Positions 27,702 through 39,799 of a stretch of DNA of 64,000 nucleotides are shown one piece after another. The stretch comes from Mortierella alpina (taxonomy: Eukaryota; Mortierellomycota; Mortierellomycetes; Mortierellales; Mortierellaceae). The DNA is taken from contig JANATF010000015.1 of the NCBI GenBank assembly GCA_029449245.1, positions 558,001-622,000 on the forward strand, in the 5' to 3' direction. The position numbers and the translations under genes were made by a program. How positions within the stretch are numbered: position 1 is the stretch's first letter; each line of letters begins with the position of its first letter. The notes below the pieces were generated by a model. The model worked only from the letters and a program-made list of their open reading frames with translations, was not told where the DNA came from and made no database searches.

Positions 27702-30309
27702 TCAGTCAAGATCTTCACACTCGTCCTCATCATCGAGCACATGCTTCATTTCTGTAAGCGAGCGGCATCGTCCTTGGTTTCGTTTGTCCTTTTTCGAGGG
27801 CGAGAATAAAACAAAGGGATGCGAGCGCTTCCGTAGCGGGGGCGTGGATGGCTGTAGGCAGGCGTCGGATGTAATGCTTGTTAGCGGTGCCTCCTCATCT
27901 TCGCTGTGCACGCCATCGCCTTCGCCATCGCCATCGGCAAAGGGAGTAGCTTTGGACCGAGCCAAGGCATCCGTTACATCGATTGCAAAGCGACGGAGAT
28001 GTTCCTATTGCCAGAATTATTGAATCGTTGTCAGCCTGCCCGTTCATGAAAATGTTGGTTTACATTCAATAACCTGAACTTATGACTCGCTCAAAAGACA
28101 ACTGTACCCTGAAGACAAAAAGAGTGAGAATGCCTTCCGACTTTAAGAACGTCTTCAAGTCCAATATATCAGAGGGTAAAGTGATGCCTTTGACTGTGGC
28201 CCGCCCAGCGCCGAGTACATCCTCGTATCGTTTTAATGCGTAAAAGTCCATGCTCAAGCCTTTGCCTTCTGCAATCACCGGGTGGTGACGCGTCAGGTCC
28301 AGTCCGCGAGCCTCGAGATCTAGGAGGATGGCGGCGTTGAGTCGAACAGATTTCTTTTGCTGGATCTCACAGATCCGCTGGCTGGCGTTGCTGGGCTTAA
28401 ACTCAAAGACGGCGATCTCGCTCCGCCATTGGTTATCGACTTGGATGCGCAGACTCATGTCTACTTTCCGGCCCGAGACTGTCGACGTGGTCAAACCAAA
28501 CTCATTTTCGGCCACTTGTCTCGCGTTCGCGCTCGACCTGGATACCAGTTCTCCTCTAGGGAGACGCCAAAAAAAGGGGGGATGGTTACTTCTCGTTCGC
28601 CCCGTATGCTTGGTTACCCAACACGAGAGTTTGACCAACACGAAGGAGTAATACATTGTTGCCCACTTACGGAACGACTCGCAGTTTGGTCCCCATGAAG
28701 AGCGTGTTCAAGATGCATGTCCATGCTGACACATAGACATGTTCAGAGGTCGGGGGCTGAAAGGATGCCTGCTCGACCCACGCGACGATCTGCTGCATGA
28801 TGAGAAGGGTAATATAGGTCGCCATACCTGACTCGGTATGTTTTTGGTCCACTTCCTGGCATAGCTGTCCCCATATGGCTTTCTGCAGCTGCACAAACTG
28901 AGGGTCTGCGTATGGGTCTTTGTCAAGGGTGGGATATAAAACGCCTAATAGCGTCTTTGAGAGAATTTTCACCGCCTTTTGAGTGCTGGATGGTAGGACT
29001 GGAGCTAGTTGTGACGAAGTCATTATCCGCTTGGAAATGGTAAACGACCGTCCGCTAGGCATGACGGTGTTGATGATGCCAGAGAGCATAACTCTGGAGG
29101 AAAATAGACACGGGGGGTATCATATCAGTAAGAGTTGTTCTTTCGTCTCATTTCGCAGCTGTGAAACGAGAGTGGTGAGCTTACAAGACATCCTTTTTGA
29201 ACTGCACCGATCCCGACTTGCTTAGTTCCTGCAGGGCCGCCTTGTATAGCTCACGATGGTTGCTCGAGAGATCTTCTGGGATGGAAGTCGGTAGAACTGC
29301 GGGCTTGCCTTTGGTCTATAGAACACAAAGGATTTATAATGAGTATGCTAGCAGGGGTGTCATTACTAGCTGATGGAGTGGGTGCTTGCTTTACCTTCTG
29401 AAAGACATATTCTATAAGATGATAAAACGGAGAAGACTTGCCGCGCGACCAGATGATTTCTACGTCTGCCTCATCAGCGAGATCACCATGTGCTGTTGGC
29501 TCAGATACACATTCTTTGCTGGTTGCTGCCTCTATAGTATATATATCAAAACTAGTCAAACAAACCATTGGGATTGAAGTATACTCAATCAAAAAAGACA
29601 TCCTTACCATCGTTGATTTTCAAGCCAAGTCGCGAATTCAAATTCGTGGTTGCTGTATCCTCGTTGGTTACGCTTTCCTCTACAATGAAATGGTGGAAGC
29701 CATTTTCGAAAGTATCAACATAGGAGCCGTAACACAATTGTTAAGACAAGGTCTACATACCACTAACGTCCTGATGGACTTTGCTCTCTCGTTCCAACTT
29801 TGCCTCTTTGATCTCTGATAATTCTGATAATGGTGTAAAAGCAAAATGTCCTGTAAGTGTCTGATGGCCCATCGTCGGTCAAACGCTTGGGGCAAACGTT
29901 CAAATTGCAATTGATCCTCACTCCTTTCATAGAATTTGTCCATCCTGGTGGCCAGATATCGACTGTTGGTTGACCATTGCCGAGCCGTATCGTTGGTCAA
30001 CTCGGCATGTCGCGTCAAGAGCAGCCTGTCTTCAATTGCTTTGTTGGCTAGGACCTCGAGATTTCCAAAGTGTCTTTTTGAAAATTCCAGCAAGACTCTT
30101 ATGTCGCTCGTCCGGAAACGCTTCATCCAGTGTCTCCACTCCCGCATGAGATTGTCGCGGTTGTTGAAATCAATCCCCTGTGCAGAAAAGTAGCCGCCAG
30201 GAGTGGCCGAGAGAATGTTCTGCTGGCTTGCAAAGTAGTCGGAGCCAACTTTTGGCGTTGAGAAAAACTGCTTCCAGCTAGTGGAACTCTCAGCTTTTGA
30301 TGAGGACAT
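27702..30309 (-). CDS. Unrecognised protein with PD-(D/E)XK nuclease-like signature
   Basis: Eight exons (30309-29898, 29850-29761, 29679-29608, 29531-29395, 29315-29185, 29093-28671, 28555-28108, 28004-27702) give 671 residues, all phases closing. I do not recognise the family by name. The N-terminal third is helical and charged (WRHWMKRF, SDIRVLLEFSKRHFGNLEVLANKAIEDR). A middle part contains EIIWSRGKSSPFYHLIEYVFQK. The C-terminal half holds ENEFGLTTSTVSGRKVDM followed by EIAVFEFKPS: E440, D454 and E473-x-K475 fit the E...D...ExK order of PD-(D/E)XK nucleases, with the FEFK core on a predicted beta strand. I have seen similar GRKVD...EFK unknowns in zygomycete proteomes (recollection, not searched). 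A Lys/Arg and acidic tail (KKDKRNQGRCR, DDEDECEDLD) ends the protein. The intron 29897-29851 is only 47 nt with a GTTTGC donor and is the weakest junction; reading through it instead changes frame. Function unknown. Confidence 0.75.
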
Positions 30310-31742
30310 TGAGGTTGTGGCAGTTTGAGGGGCGGAAGGGGGGGGGAAGGAAGAAGTGGTGACACGTTTGGGTGGAATGAATGAACGATGGAAGATCGAG
30401 CGATCAAATAGAGTTGGGACCCAGGTCCGCTCGGACGCTTGGACCACTTCCCTCTGGCCAATCGTGACGTGTGATTTTTCCTATTTTTTTTTACACTCTC
30501 TCTTTTGATGTAAGGCAATCAATAAATCTTAAGTCCTTCATGCATGGGTAAGTTACATTGGCGTTTCTTGCAAGATGGGAAAGGACGAGTAGGACATTTG
30601 TTCGGCGCATCCTCATTGCTGCGCGTTTAGAGCGCGTTTGATGGAAGCGATACAGCCGTTTAGACATTAGCCAGCAACATCAGCCCTCGCCATTCCCTGC
30701 TAGAGGCGCCTTTGATGTGATGTCTAAACCCTGAACAAACGTCGTCGGCTTTATTGTCATTGATGAGCAGGTCAATGACAACTGTTCCTTGGTTTAATGA
30801 AACGGTGCTCGTCAATACTTTCCACAATTGCTTTTTGTTTTGTTTTGTTCTACAAAGTCCGGTGCAAAGGCTCGCTACATGTTACTTCGGTTTCATGCCC
30901 GCGCCTGTGCTAAACGCCTTTGCCATCCAAATGATCATTGTTGCTTCCTCTGGCCGATGACCAAAGGGGGTGGGGTTACGACTCCACCCTGTATAACACA
31001 GCAGAATCGCCGTGCGCACTTTTTGCATGTTCAGCCTTTGGCCTATCAGCTATGATCCAATGTTCGTTTGTGCTTCACACGTCTTTGTTCTTCTTGTATG
31101 AGGGGGATGTGTGTGATGACGAGGTGACGGCCCAGCTAGGGTGTCAAGACATTGTGTGCAAGCAGTGTCTGATAACCGCGCTGTGAATTTTGGAAGGAGA
31201 AGGGATTTGATGGTCGATTAGAGCATGCTAACTAATGCCATTTTGCATCTATTCTTTTCTCTTTATTGCCCTGGTCATACGCGAGCGGTTGCATTCAAGG
31301 ATCGGCGGGAGGATCAGCGTGTGGCAGACCAAGACTATGAGTTGAGGTTATACCGATGAAGATTCGTCTGCTGGGAACTTGGTGAATGAGGGTATCTAGC
31401 CAGCCAAGATATCTCTCTACGCTCAATACATGTACAAACAAGCAGCAACTGCACACTCCTTCTGCTTTGGTCAAATATTCTACAAATTGTGGTTCTCCGG
31501 TGCATATTCTTTATCCGGGCAAGACGTGGATGATCGGATCGTGGCACACGGGCCATGCTTAGTGGGCAGACGGGGAGAGCATCTTCACTCACACGTTCTC
31601 TCAGATCTATCGTATCTTGAAATTCTGCGGAGTTGCATTTACGATTTTCTTGGTGTACGAATCGTAAAAAACCTGGGATATGTACAGTAGAGCGAGCGCC
31701 CCATCGCTCCATTCATCACTTCCTCATTTCACACTTCTCACC
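30310..31742. other. Divergent intergenic region, no gene seen
   Basis: 1.4 kb between the PD-(D/E)XK-like gene and COX7C. Open frames up to 125 codons occur but show no family similarity and no matching splice partners. It presumably contains both promoters. Confidence 0.55.
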
Positions 31743-32393
31743 ATGAACGCCGCTATCTTTGCCCGTACCGGAATCCGTGCCCGCGCCACCGTCGGTGCCA
31801 CCCCCATGCGCAGCGGTGCCTACCACTGGACAAACGAGAACGGCAAGGTAGCGACATTGTCTTTTTTTAGCACACTGTCGGACACACAGGAACATTCCGG
31901 CTTCGGAAGAACAGTTCGGTTTTCGCATGGTTCGGGATGCATGAGATGTGCAGGATATGCATAAACCGTGGCATCAGTCTTCCCTTCACGGCACCATGCT
32001 TCGTCAGACAAATCTGAAAGCTGGCCTTGAACACCGACCCTCGTTATCCCTTACTCTCGTCGACAAGATGCGCGAATCGTGTTTTTCGGAGCAGCATGGA
32101 CGCAATCTGCCCTCACCTGAAGGCTATCAGAAAATGGCCCAAACACACCTTCCGAACAATATCTTGTTGCCATTGTTTCCACTATAGAAGCGAAAGAAGA
32201 ACTCCGTGTACTCACAATATTCCATCTTGGTTTTCTTTGAATCAACAAATAACGCGTCCTTCGTTAGAACATCCCCTTCTCGACCAAGAACAAGCCCGCT
32301 CTTGCTGCCGGTGTCACCGGCTACCTCGGCCTCGGATTCGCACTCCCTTTCGTCGCTGGATACTGGCAGGCACACAAGGCTGGCCGTGTTTAA
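31743..32393 (+). CDS. COX8: Cytochrome c oxidase subunit VIIc (yeast Cox8)
   Basis: Two exons (31743-31847, 32268-32393) separated by a 420-nt intron give 76 residues. The first exon is an Arg/Ala-rich presequence ending HWTNENGK. The second begins NIPFSTKNKPALAAGVTG, then a single transmembrane helix YLGLGFALPFVAGYWQAHK. The ENIPF...GFA(L/V)PFVA pattern matches fungal Cox8 and animal COX7C, a small inner-membrane subunit of respiratory complex IV. An AATAAA is seen about 100 nt after the stop (32493-32498). The long intron relative to the 231-nt coding sequence is notable. Divergent with the PD-(D/E)XK-like gene and convergent with the KH gene. Confidence 0.88.
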
Positions 32394-32714
32394 GCGATAG
32401 CCAAACGGACCTAATGATCCAGGAGAACAAGAAACGATAGCATCAAAAAAAAAGAAAAAAAAAATGAAAAGGAAAACCGAGGGCCACCATCCAATAAATA
32501 AGAACTTCGATTTTGTATAACAGGCCGACCAGACCATGCACGCACAGGAACGGGCACATATGCGAGAAAAGAATTATATGTTGTATTCGTATTCAGAGAA
32601 AGTAAGCGGTATGCCTGTTTTGTCCAATCAAGGTTTCATAGCCGCAAACAGATCCTCAAGTAGAAAAGCCGGTTTTGAATATGAGCACATATTGGGTCGT
32701 CCTGGGACAGCGTT
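32394..32714. other. Convergent 3' intergenic region with AATAAA
   Basis: 321 bp between COX7C and KH-protein stops. It contains an A-rich stretch at about 32444-32465 and an AATAAA at 32493-32498 on the plus strand, a plausible poly(A) signal for COX7C. Confidence 0.55.
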
Positions 32715-34121
32715 CTAGTGCTGCTTGGCTCTCTCACTCTCCAAACGCGAGTACAGCAGGTAGACTGCCATCTGGTTCGACTCTGGAGTTCCCGTAATCG
32801 TCACCAGGCGCTCATTGCTTCCATTGTTCGCAGCCTCTGCAATCTTGATTTGCGAGCCAGACATCTGACGGATCTCATTGATCTTGGAGCCACCCTTACC
32901 AATCACGCTACCGACCAAGTCGTTAGGAATAAAGATCTGCTGTGCCTGGGAAGCAAAGGAACCGCCGCCGCCGCCTCCGGGAGGAGACAAAGGATCCTGT
33001 CCATAGCCAGACATGCCGTAAGGAGGATGGCTTGGGTATCCGCCATAGTGTGGTGGCGGAGCGCCATATCCACCAAGTCCGCCTGATGCACCTCCTTGAT
33101 ACGAGGGACGGCCCATAGGTCGGTAAAGGACAATGTTGGCATTCTTATCACGCTCACTGTGCTCCTGAAGAACCACACCAATGTGGTAAACAGCAATGTG
33201 GATCGCATCTGGAACTCCAGTGACCGTGATCGCGCGCTCAGTAGAACCAGGCAAGATGTCCTCTGACGCTACCAAACGGGCTCCAGAGGCCTCCTGGATC
33301 TCCTTGATCTTGGCACCACCCTTTCCAATCACCGATCCCATGCGCTGATGGTTGACTAGCAGGCGGATCGAAGTGGATTCAGTCTCGGGTGCTGCATCGG
33401 GCTCAATGGAGACCTCGATGATTTTTTGCGCTACAAGCGAGTATGCCTATTAATGAGCACCGCGGAATGAATGGTTGGCATCAATGGCAGATTTTTTTAA
33501 AACAAGGAGAAAATATAGCATGTAACACAACCTGCGCGGATCGTGCAAGGTACGCAGCAAGGTGTATATTAGAAACAGCACCCAATACCGTTTTTTCTTA
33601 CCTTGGCGACAGTGTCCAAAGGTCCAGAGACAGTCAAGACACGCTCAATGGCTCCAGCAATCATTTCCGAGATGGTGACCTTGGCTCCAGACTGTTCGCG
33701 GATATCGCTCACATTTTTGCCGCCCTTGCCAATGATCACACCGGCATCCTTTGTAGACACGATCGAGCGAACTGCCATTGTAGGTGGGGCATCGCCTTCG
33801 CCATCGGCGTCATTATTCTTCATTTTGACTACAGTGGTGTGATTTTTTTTTAAAAAAAAAGTAACAATTAGCGTCGTTATCACTCACAATGCTCAATTGA
33901 ATTCGCCAGACGACTTCCACGGGCACTCTGCCCTGCTTACCATCTTCCGACGTGCGTCGCCGACTCTGAGGCCGCTGTGGAGAGTTGGAGGTGGAATCGG
34001 TCACCGCAGCACGCTTGTGGCGACGGTCTTCAGCATCAGTATCGTGATCGTCCGAGTCGTCGTTGGGAAGGCTTCTCTTTCTCTCGCGATCCTCAGCTCT
34101 GGGTTGTTCAGTGTCAGACAT
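32715..34121 (-). CDS. Three-KH-domain RNA-binding protein (PCBP / Rnc1 type)
   Basis: Three exons (34121-33941, 33828-33602, 33446-32715) give 379 residues. After a charged disordered N-terminus (ERKRSLPNDDSDDHD), three KH domains carry intact GXXG loops: VIIGKGGKNV (about 92-100), VIGKGGAKIKEI (about 175-186) and VIGKGGSKINEI (about 320). A Gly/Pro/Tyr-rich linker (GGYGAPPPHYGGYPSHPPYGMSGYG) lies between KH2 and KH3, as in PCBP/hnRNP-E and fission yeast Rnc1. These proteins bind C- or U-rich single-stranded RNA and affect mRNA stability and translation. Exon 3 uses the acceptor giving TVAKAYSLVAQK, the usual KH1 ending; the nearer acceptor would shift frame. The ATG at 34121 is the first true ATG in frame. 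Confidence 0.9.
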
Positions 34122-37100
34122 GTTGGAGATCAATGTATCTTGGGGAAAAGAAGGTAACAGCTTGCTCAGGGCGCGGGACGGACAAGGGGTAGAGGGAGGA
34201 GGACAGATGGATATAACAAAACGCGGTATTTTCCCTTTCTTGACTTGCCAAGGAGAAAGTACAGGGGGTGCAGATCGAGAAGGACGATGAAACGCAGGTG
34301 GTTTTGTTGCAGGACTCTCTTTTTTGTTCGGCTTGTGAGGAAGGGTGTGGTATGTGCTGACACAGACGTGAGGGTTTGGTCAGGAGTTTTTTGCTAGGAC
34401 AGGAGGAGGACAAGAAATATCAAGAGAGAGGAGCAGGGACGAGAGAGTGTAAGGATGGATTGCGGGTAAAGAGAGGACGCCCCGCGGAAGAGGAGTGCAC
34501 GCTGTTTATCCCAATTATTGCAGTGGCATGCCATGAGCTGATGTGCAAAGTGGCCGTGTGCACGCACTGCGACTATGGCCCATGCCACACTTCGAGAAAA
34601 GGGTTAGCATTGGGCGCATCTCAGTCAAGAGAGGAGCGTGAATCCAGTATATGAATAGAACAGCATGATCAGTCCTGACCAAGGGTCAAGGGACTGGACC
34701 TCGCTGCTACTGCTACTGCTGCGGGTGTTTCGATCCTAATCGTTATTCCACCTCTTCTAAGAACGACCTAGTCATCCTGTTGGCATGGGGGCCACTGCCA
34801 ACGAGTGTCGACTTGTACGACAGATAATTGTAGAGAGGTTCGCTGTAAAGAGGGCGTTTGTTGGGCAATTACCGTGGGTGCCGTGGCTCCTGAGAAGGGT
34901 CCAAGGGAAGCGAGAAGAATGTGTAACGGGGGATGGGAATGGGCAAAGGACGACACAAGAGTTGCTCGGGCCAAATCCACGGCCATCTACGTCACGTCAG
35001 GATTTAAGGGGTTTTGCACTGGACGCGGCCGTCCATGCTCGGTGAACGACGATATGCAAAGGGCTGTGCCTGAATTCTAGGGCAACGGGATGCCAGTGCG
35101 CAGACGTCCTCTCCTAGAGCTGAAGGCTGTTCTCGAGATGATGTTTACCGCAAAAGTAGCGCATCCACATCACGGATATTTTCTGGGACATTTTCGGCGC
35201 AGAAACTGCCTTCGTGGTGCACTTCTGCGCTTGCTACATTCTGCATTTGTCGTCAACGTTACCGGACGAGAATTGTAGTGGTCGATGTTGGTGTTACTCA
35301 CCTCACGTAATAACCCTTCTCCGGAGGATGTATACGTGCACTTGTACATTTCGAATACGTTTGCGCCAGGACGTGGAACACTACTGCAATAGGACGAGGA
35401 GCTCTGAAGATCAACAAGGCTTCACAGGAAGTTGCTGACTCTTCATGTAGCCCAGGAGATCGTCAACGATCAATGCAGCAGTACTATCCACTCAAATCTT
35501 AGCCCAAAGACGTTACAGTTTGTTCTACAATCCAATCTCTATCGCCCATCATGTCGCCCACCTACGGAGCTGTCTGCAATTGTGGCCATGGCTCACGCCT
35601 CGTGGAAATCTTGCCAGTAATAACTAAGACACTCAAACCATAAGCGTCAGAAGCATCGTAATGGTCCAACACCCTTTGCGGCAGCGTCACTTGGCGTTTC
35701 TTGTCAGCGGAGTTCCAGTGTTTCTCATTCGCTTTCCTTTCTCTGCACTGGGTAGACTTTGTACCAAGGAGAAGAAGAAGAACTGAGCCTCAATGAGAGA
35801 TAAGTAATCAACAAGGGTTGTTTTTACTATTAGCTTACTCGACGAGCCAAAGAACCTAATCTGACTTCTCGAGTCGTATTTTCGCATGGCAGAGTCGACG
35901 CTGGCATTGTTTCGTTGGCCGCAGCTTTTTAAAGGATCTCGTTTTTGATAGAGTTGTTGTCTTTTCACTCTCTACTTCAGCTCCCTTCGTATCGAACATT
36001 CATACCTTCTTCAACGGCTTTTCGCACTACTGTATGTCCATTATCTCTGATCTGGCATTTTTGCGTGCACATTGTTGTAAAGCAGATCTCGGGGCGTCAT
36101 AGTCATTCCTAATCGGGACAACGTTCAAACCAAAATCATCAATTGCGTCCCTCCAACAGCAGCGTTTTTCGCACGGTAATACTTTGCAGCCAGCCTTGGC
36201 AACACATGAGAACCCATTCTGCTCCAAACTCCAGTAACCCCTCTGAGTTGCACTACTTTTTGAGTGTAGTTCCCTTGCCTCTCTCTGAGTATCGTTAATC
36301 GCGTGCTTATCACTTTGCCCTCGCTGTCACACCATCTTTTTGCCAAGCGCTTCCGATCCAATGTAGCTTCCGCTTCACTCAATGCGATTCAATCGAGGTG
36401 GCGGGTATTGGCCACATTCCTCTTGCAGAAGCCCACAATGAAAGATAGAATGTCTTCGGACTGTGCTAAGCAATGAGAGAGATACGGAATGCGGTCTGTG
36501 ATCGCTGGGATGGGCAGCAAAAGGCTGTAGCCTTGCCTCAGCTCCATTCTGTCCCGTTTATTGTCTGTTTCAGTCGCCACTTCGTCATGGCGCGTTGACA
36601 CCCTTTCTCTCCGAACTGACGAACCCAGTTATAATTCCGAAGGCACTATTGCCATCTCAGTCTCTCTCTTTTTCCCTCTCTCTCTCTCTCACGCAAACAC
36701 CCTTTGCTACTGTTTCTGGCTCCTAGTCATCTCGGGTACCATTATCGTTGGTGAGCGCTCGTTTCGTGCTGGCAGGCAGAAGCGGCTGCTGGATGCATGA
36801 TGTATTTTTGTATAGCTTTTGACCATGTTCCACTCTGATGGAAAGCCTGCTTCTCTTGCCCCACATGCCAACCTTTGGAGCCATATGTGGGATGGCTGTT
36901 GCTTTTGGGATGGGACGGGGTCGGTGAACCAGAACGTGCAGATGCATTGAGACTGTCCACAGACGACGTATCCTTCAGGAACTCATGTGCCAAATCCCAC
37001 ACCCCTCGGCATTCTGGCGACCGTTTCTTGCTTTGATTCACATCATATCGATCACTTGCAGAGGAACTAACATATTGCATTGGTATGATTACTTTGATAG

Positions 37101-39799
37101 CATATCTACAGCGCTATAGTCCCACTATCACAGGGGCCGAAATTTTCGCAACAGCCTACGGCACCTTTTTGAACTCCACCAGCAAAGGTAAGAATTGACT
37201 TCAATGCATCCTTTGTTTTTTCCCCTTCTCTCCCGACCGAGGACAGCCCGGTCGCGTTTTTTTTTCTCAAACTCGATCAGCTTGTGATTGGAGTGTTAGA
37301 CCCAGCAAAATCCAATCCAGTTCATTTTACTCCTTATATCTCTTTCCAAACGGCATTCCCGTTTGCTTGTCCACCCACACTTACTTCGCCGTAAGCGTGT
37401 TCTTTTCCCCCTACAGCCGAGACGCTACAGCCGCATAACAGGTTTTTACTGTCGTAAAAAGGTGATGATCAATTGAGATGATCGTGAGCGAGGGTTGCTG
37501 GGAAATGAAAGTGGTGTTGGTGTTCCAGACCCTGGGGAAGGGATTGCCGGTTGGGGTCTTTTTTAATCTGGCACGAATGACGGCTCTCTATTTTCCCTCC
37601 ATTTGGTTATACTATATTGTATATTGCGCACTACCACTGGGACACATACACACGGTGTGTACGTGCACCGTCTGGCCGCAACACCCTCGCTGAGATTGCG
37701 GCCATCGAGGACTACAGCCCTAAAATCCTCTCGTGCCCAATCACTTGTCACACAGAACGCACTCAAAAGTAGTAGGCAACAATAACCTTTCGGTAGAAAA
37801 TACAGCCCATTTTTGGCTCTAGGGGAAATAATGGTGACTTGGGCCCGCGGAGGTTTGCTTCGTGTTCCGGAGGGTTAAAAAACGGAGGTGGCAGTGATCT
37901 GAGGCTGAAGATGCTTAAACTTATCCATCGCTCCATCGACCACCTTTGCTTATGTTACGCCACACAAGAGTGCATAGTTGGGTATAAACTGCCAAGCCTT
38001 GTCTATTAGGGTACACGCTATAGAGCTCATGTAGCCGAGAACTGGTAGAGTGATCCCTGGTTTGATGAGAGGCGATTGCCTCCCACGAAGAGTGGTGGGA
38101 CTAGAGGCGTGAGTGGCCGAGAAAGGAAATATGGGATACAAGGACATCGCAGGGTGCACTGTATACACTGTATACCGTACTCAATAGACATGGTTGAGCA
38201 GAGAAAGACCCTTGTCTCGTTTGCGTTTCGGCACCTACATGCTGTGCTAACAAAAGAGTGAACGGCGAGGACTTTTTTATAACGAGAGACCTGCTGAGTC
38301 GCTCATGTTTATTCCGGAGCTGTTGCCTTGCATTACCGTTAGTGTCCTGGGCATGCAACTTCAACTGGCCCGCCATTGATCGCGTTTGCTGCGTGCGTCT
38401 TTTAAAAGCGGACTACTTTCCAGGCACATGCCCCAACTTTCCGTTGCTCCTCCTTCGCTCGTATTTGTTCTTCCCGGCTTACCAACTATTGTCCAACCTC
38501 CCGCACCCTTTTCCTGAGAAGTGAAGGCTCATCGCGGCGATCACTCTTTAACTCAGCTTACACCACCCTTATCTTGCCGTGCCATACTTGATCAACTCCT
38601 CGTCCTTTCCATCGTGATCACCTGCAATCTTTCCCGCTTTCTTCTTCACCACATACCCGCAGATCCACTCGCACACCTAACTCGCTCTACTACTCCTCTC
38701 AATCACATTGACCACAGCTCTTGACCTCGCATCAATCCAGTCTCTTCTGGGCGCATATCTTGACATTCATTTGGTCCAGCCATCCTTACTCGTTGATCGC
38801 TCTTCGCAGGGTAAGCACCATTATTATTATGAGCCCAGCAATATATTCGATCTAAGTGCTATGTTAGGATCCTGCAAATACCGATTCATCTACGCCCACT
38901 TCGATCTCCTACTATATATTATTGTCATGCATGAAACGATGTCAGTTTTGATACTGTGGGAGCTATTTCCATGATACACCCCTGCATTCCACTCGTGGGG
39001 TTTCCTTGAGGCACTCGTAGCCCTCTTGGCGTTTCTTTTAGCGCTTTGTCCGCTTGGATTCTGTACTGTATGATCGTGTGGTTGAACTCGGCATGGGTTA
39101 GGTTGGGATTAATGCATTTCCTTTTTCCCGCCGACTTTGCTTTGAGCTCTTCCTCCCGCGACATTGCAAACTCTGGGCGTTAACTATTTGCTGCAACCTT
39201 GCTCCTTGTCATGGTGTTGATAAAGTGTCGCGATGGCTGCATGATTCTCTCAATTGCCACTTCTTTTCTTTCCCTCTTACACTTTCTTTTTCTCGTCCTC
39301 TTTCTCTTGTTTTCACCCAAAGTCGCGTGTTATTGTTGTTCCTTAACATATTGTACTGCTTCTTCTTCTCTTTCCTTCCCTGCATTGTACCTCCCATACT
39401 GCATTCCTTCGACTTCCCAGTTGCCATGTTTTATAGGCCTCTCATGTATGCCCATATAACACCATTCATCGCATGCAATATACCTTTTCCTCGGTCGGCT
39501 TTGATCGCAAGTGATCTCGCCCCACATCGATATTCCTCGTGCTATTATTAACAGTATGGCCACTTCTACTCCTACCCTCATTCCCACATGGACAGGTATC
39601 TCCAGCCCTTGGTCTCAAACTTGCGGAGAAAAATATTGTGAAATCCCTATTTTTCGCAAAATATTCCTTTCGACAAAGAAAACCGCCGGCCACTCCTGCT
39701 TACTTCACGAACTCTGCCGATCACACATACCAACAGCGCAATCATTAGGGCCGCTCCTCGTTTAACCAGACCACATTGGACACTCAACATTTTTTGACC
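34122..39799. other. 5.7-kb gene-poor region
   Basis: This is the longest stretch without a gene I can support, lying between two divergently transcribed regulator genes. It has many stops in all frames and no recognisable transposase, reverse transcriptase or RNA gene. Minus-strand frames at 36742-37080 and 38925-39164 have protein-like composition (for example SREEELKAKSAGKRK and LTHAEFNHTIIQYRIQADKAL), but they lack homology I can name and clear splice partners. Pyrimidine-rich leader-like sequence occurs at 36600-36720 and 38420-38700. Long promoters or 5' leaders of the two flanking genes, decayed mobile DNA, or unannotated non-coding transcripts are all possible. Confidence 0.5.
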
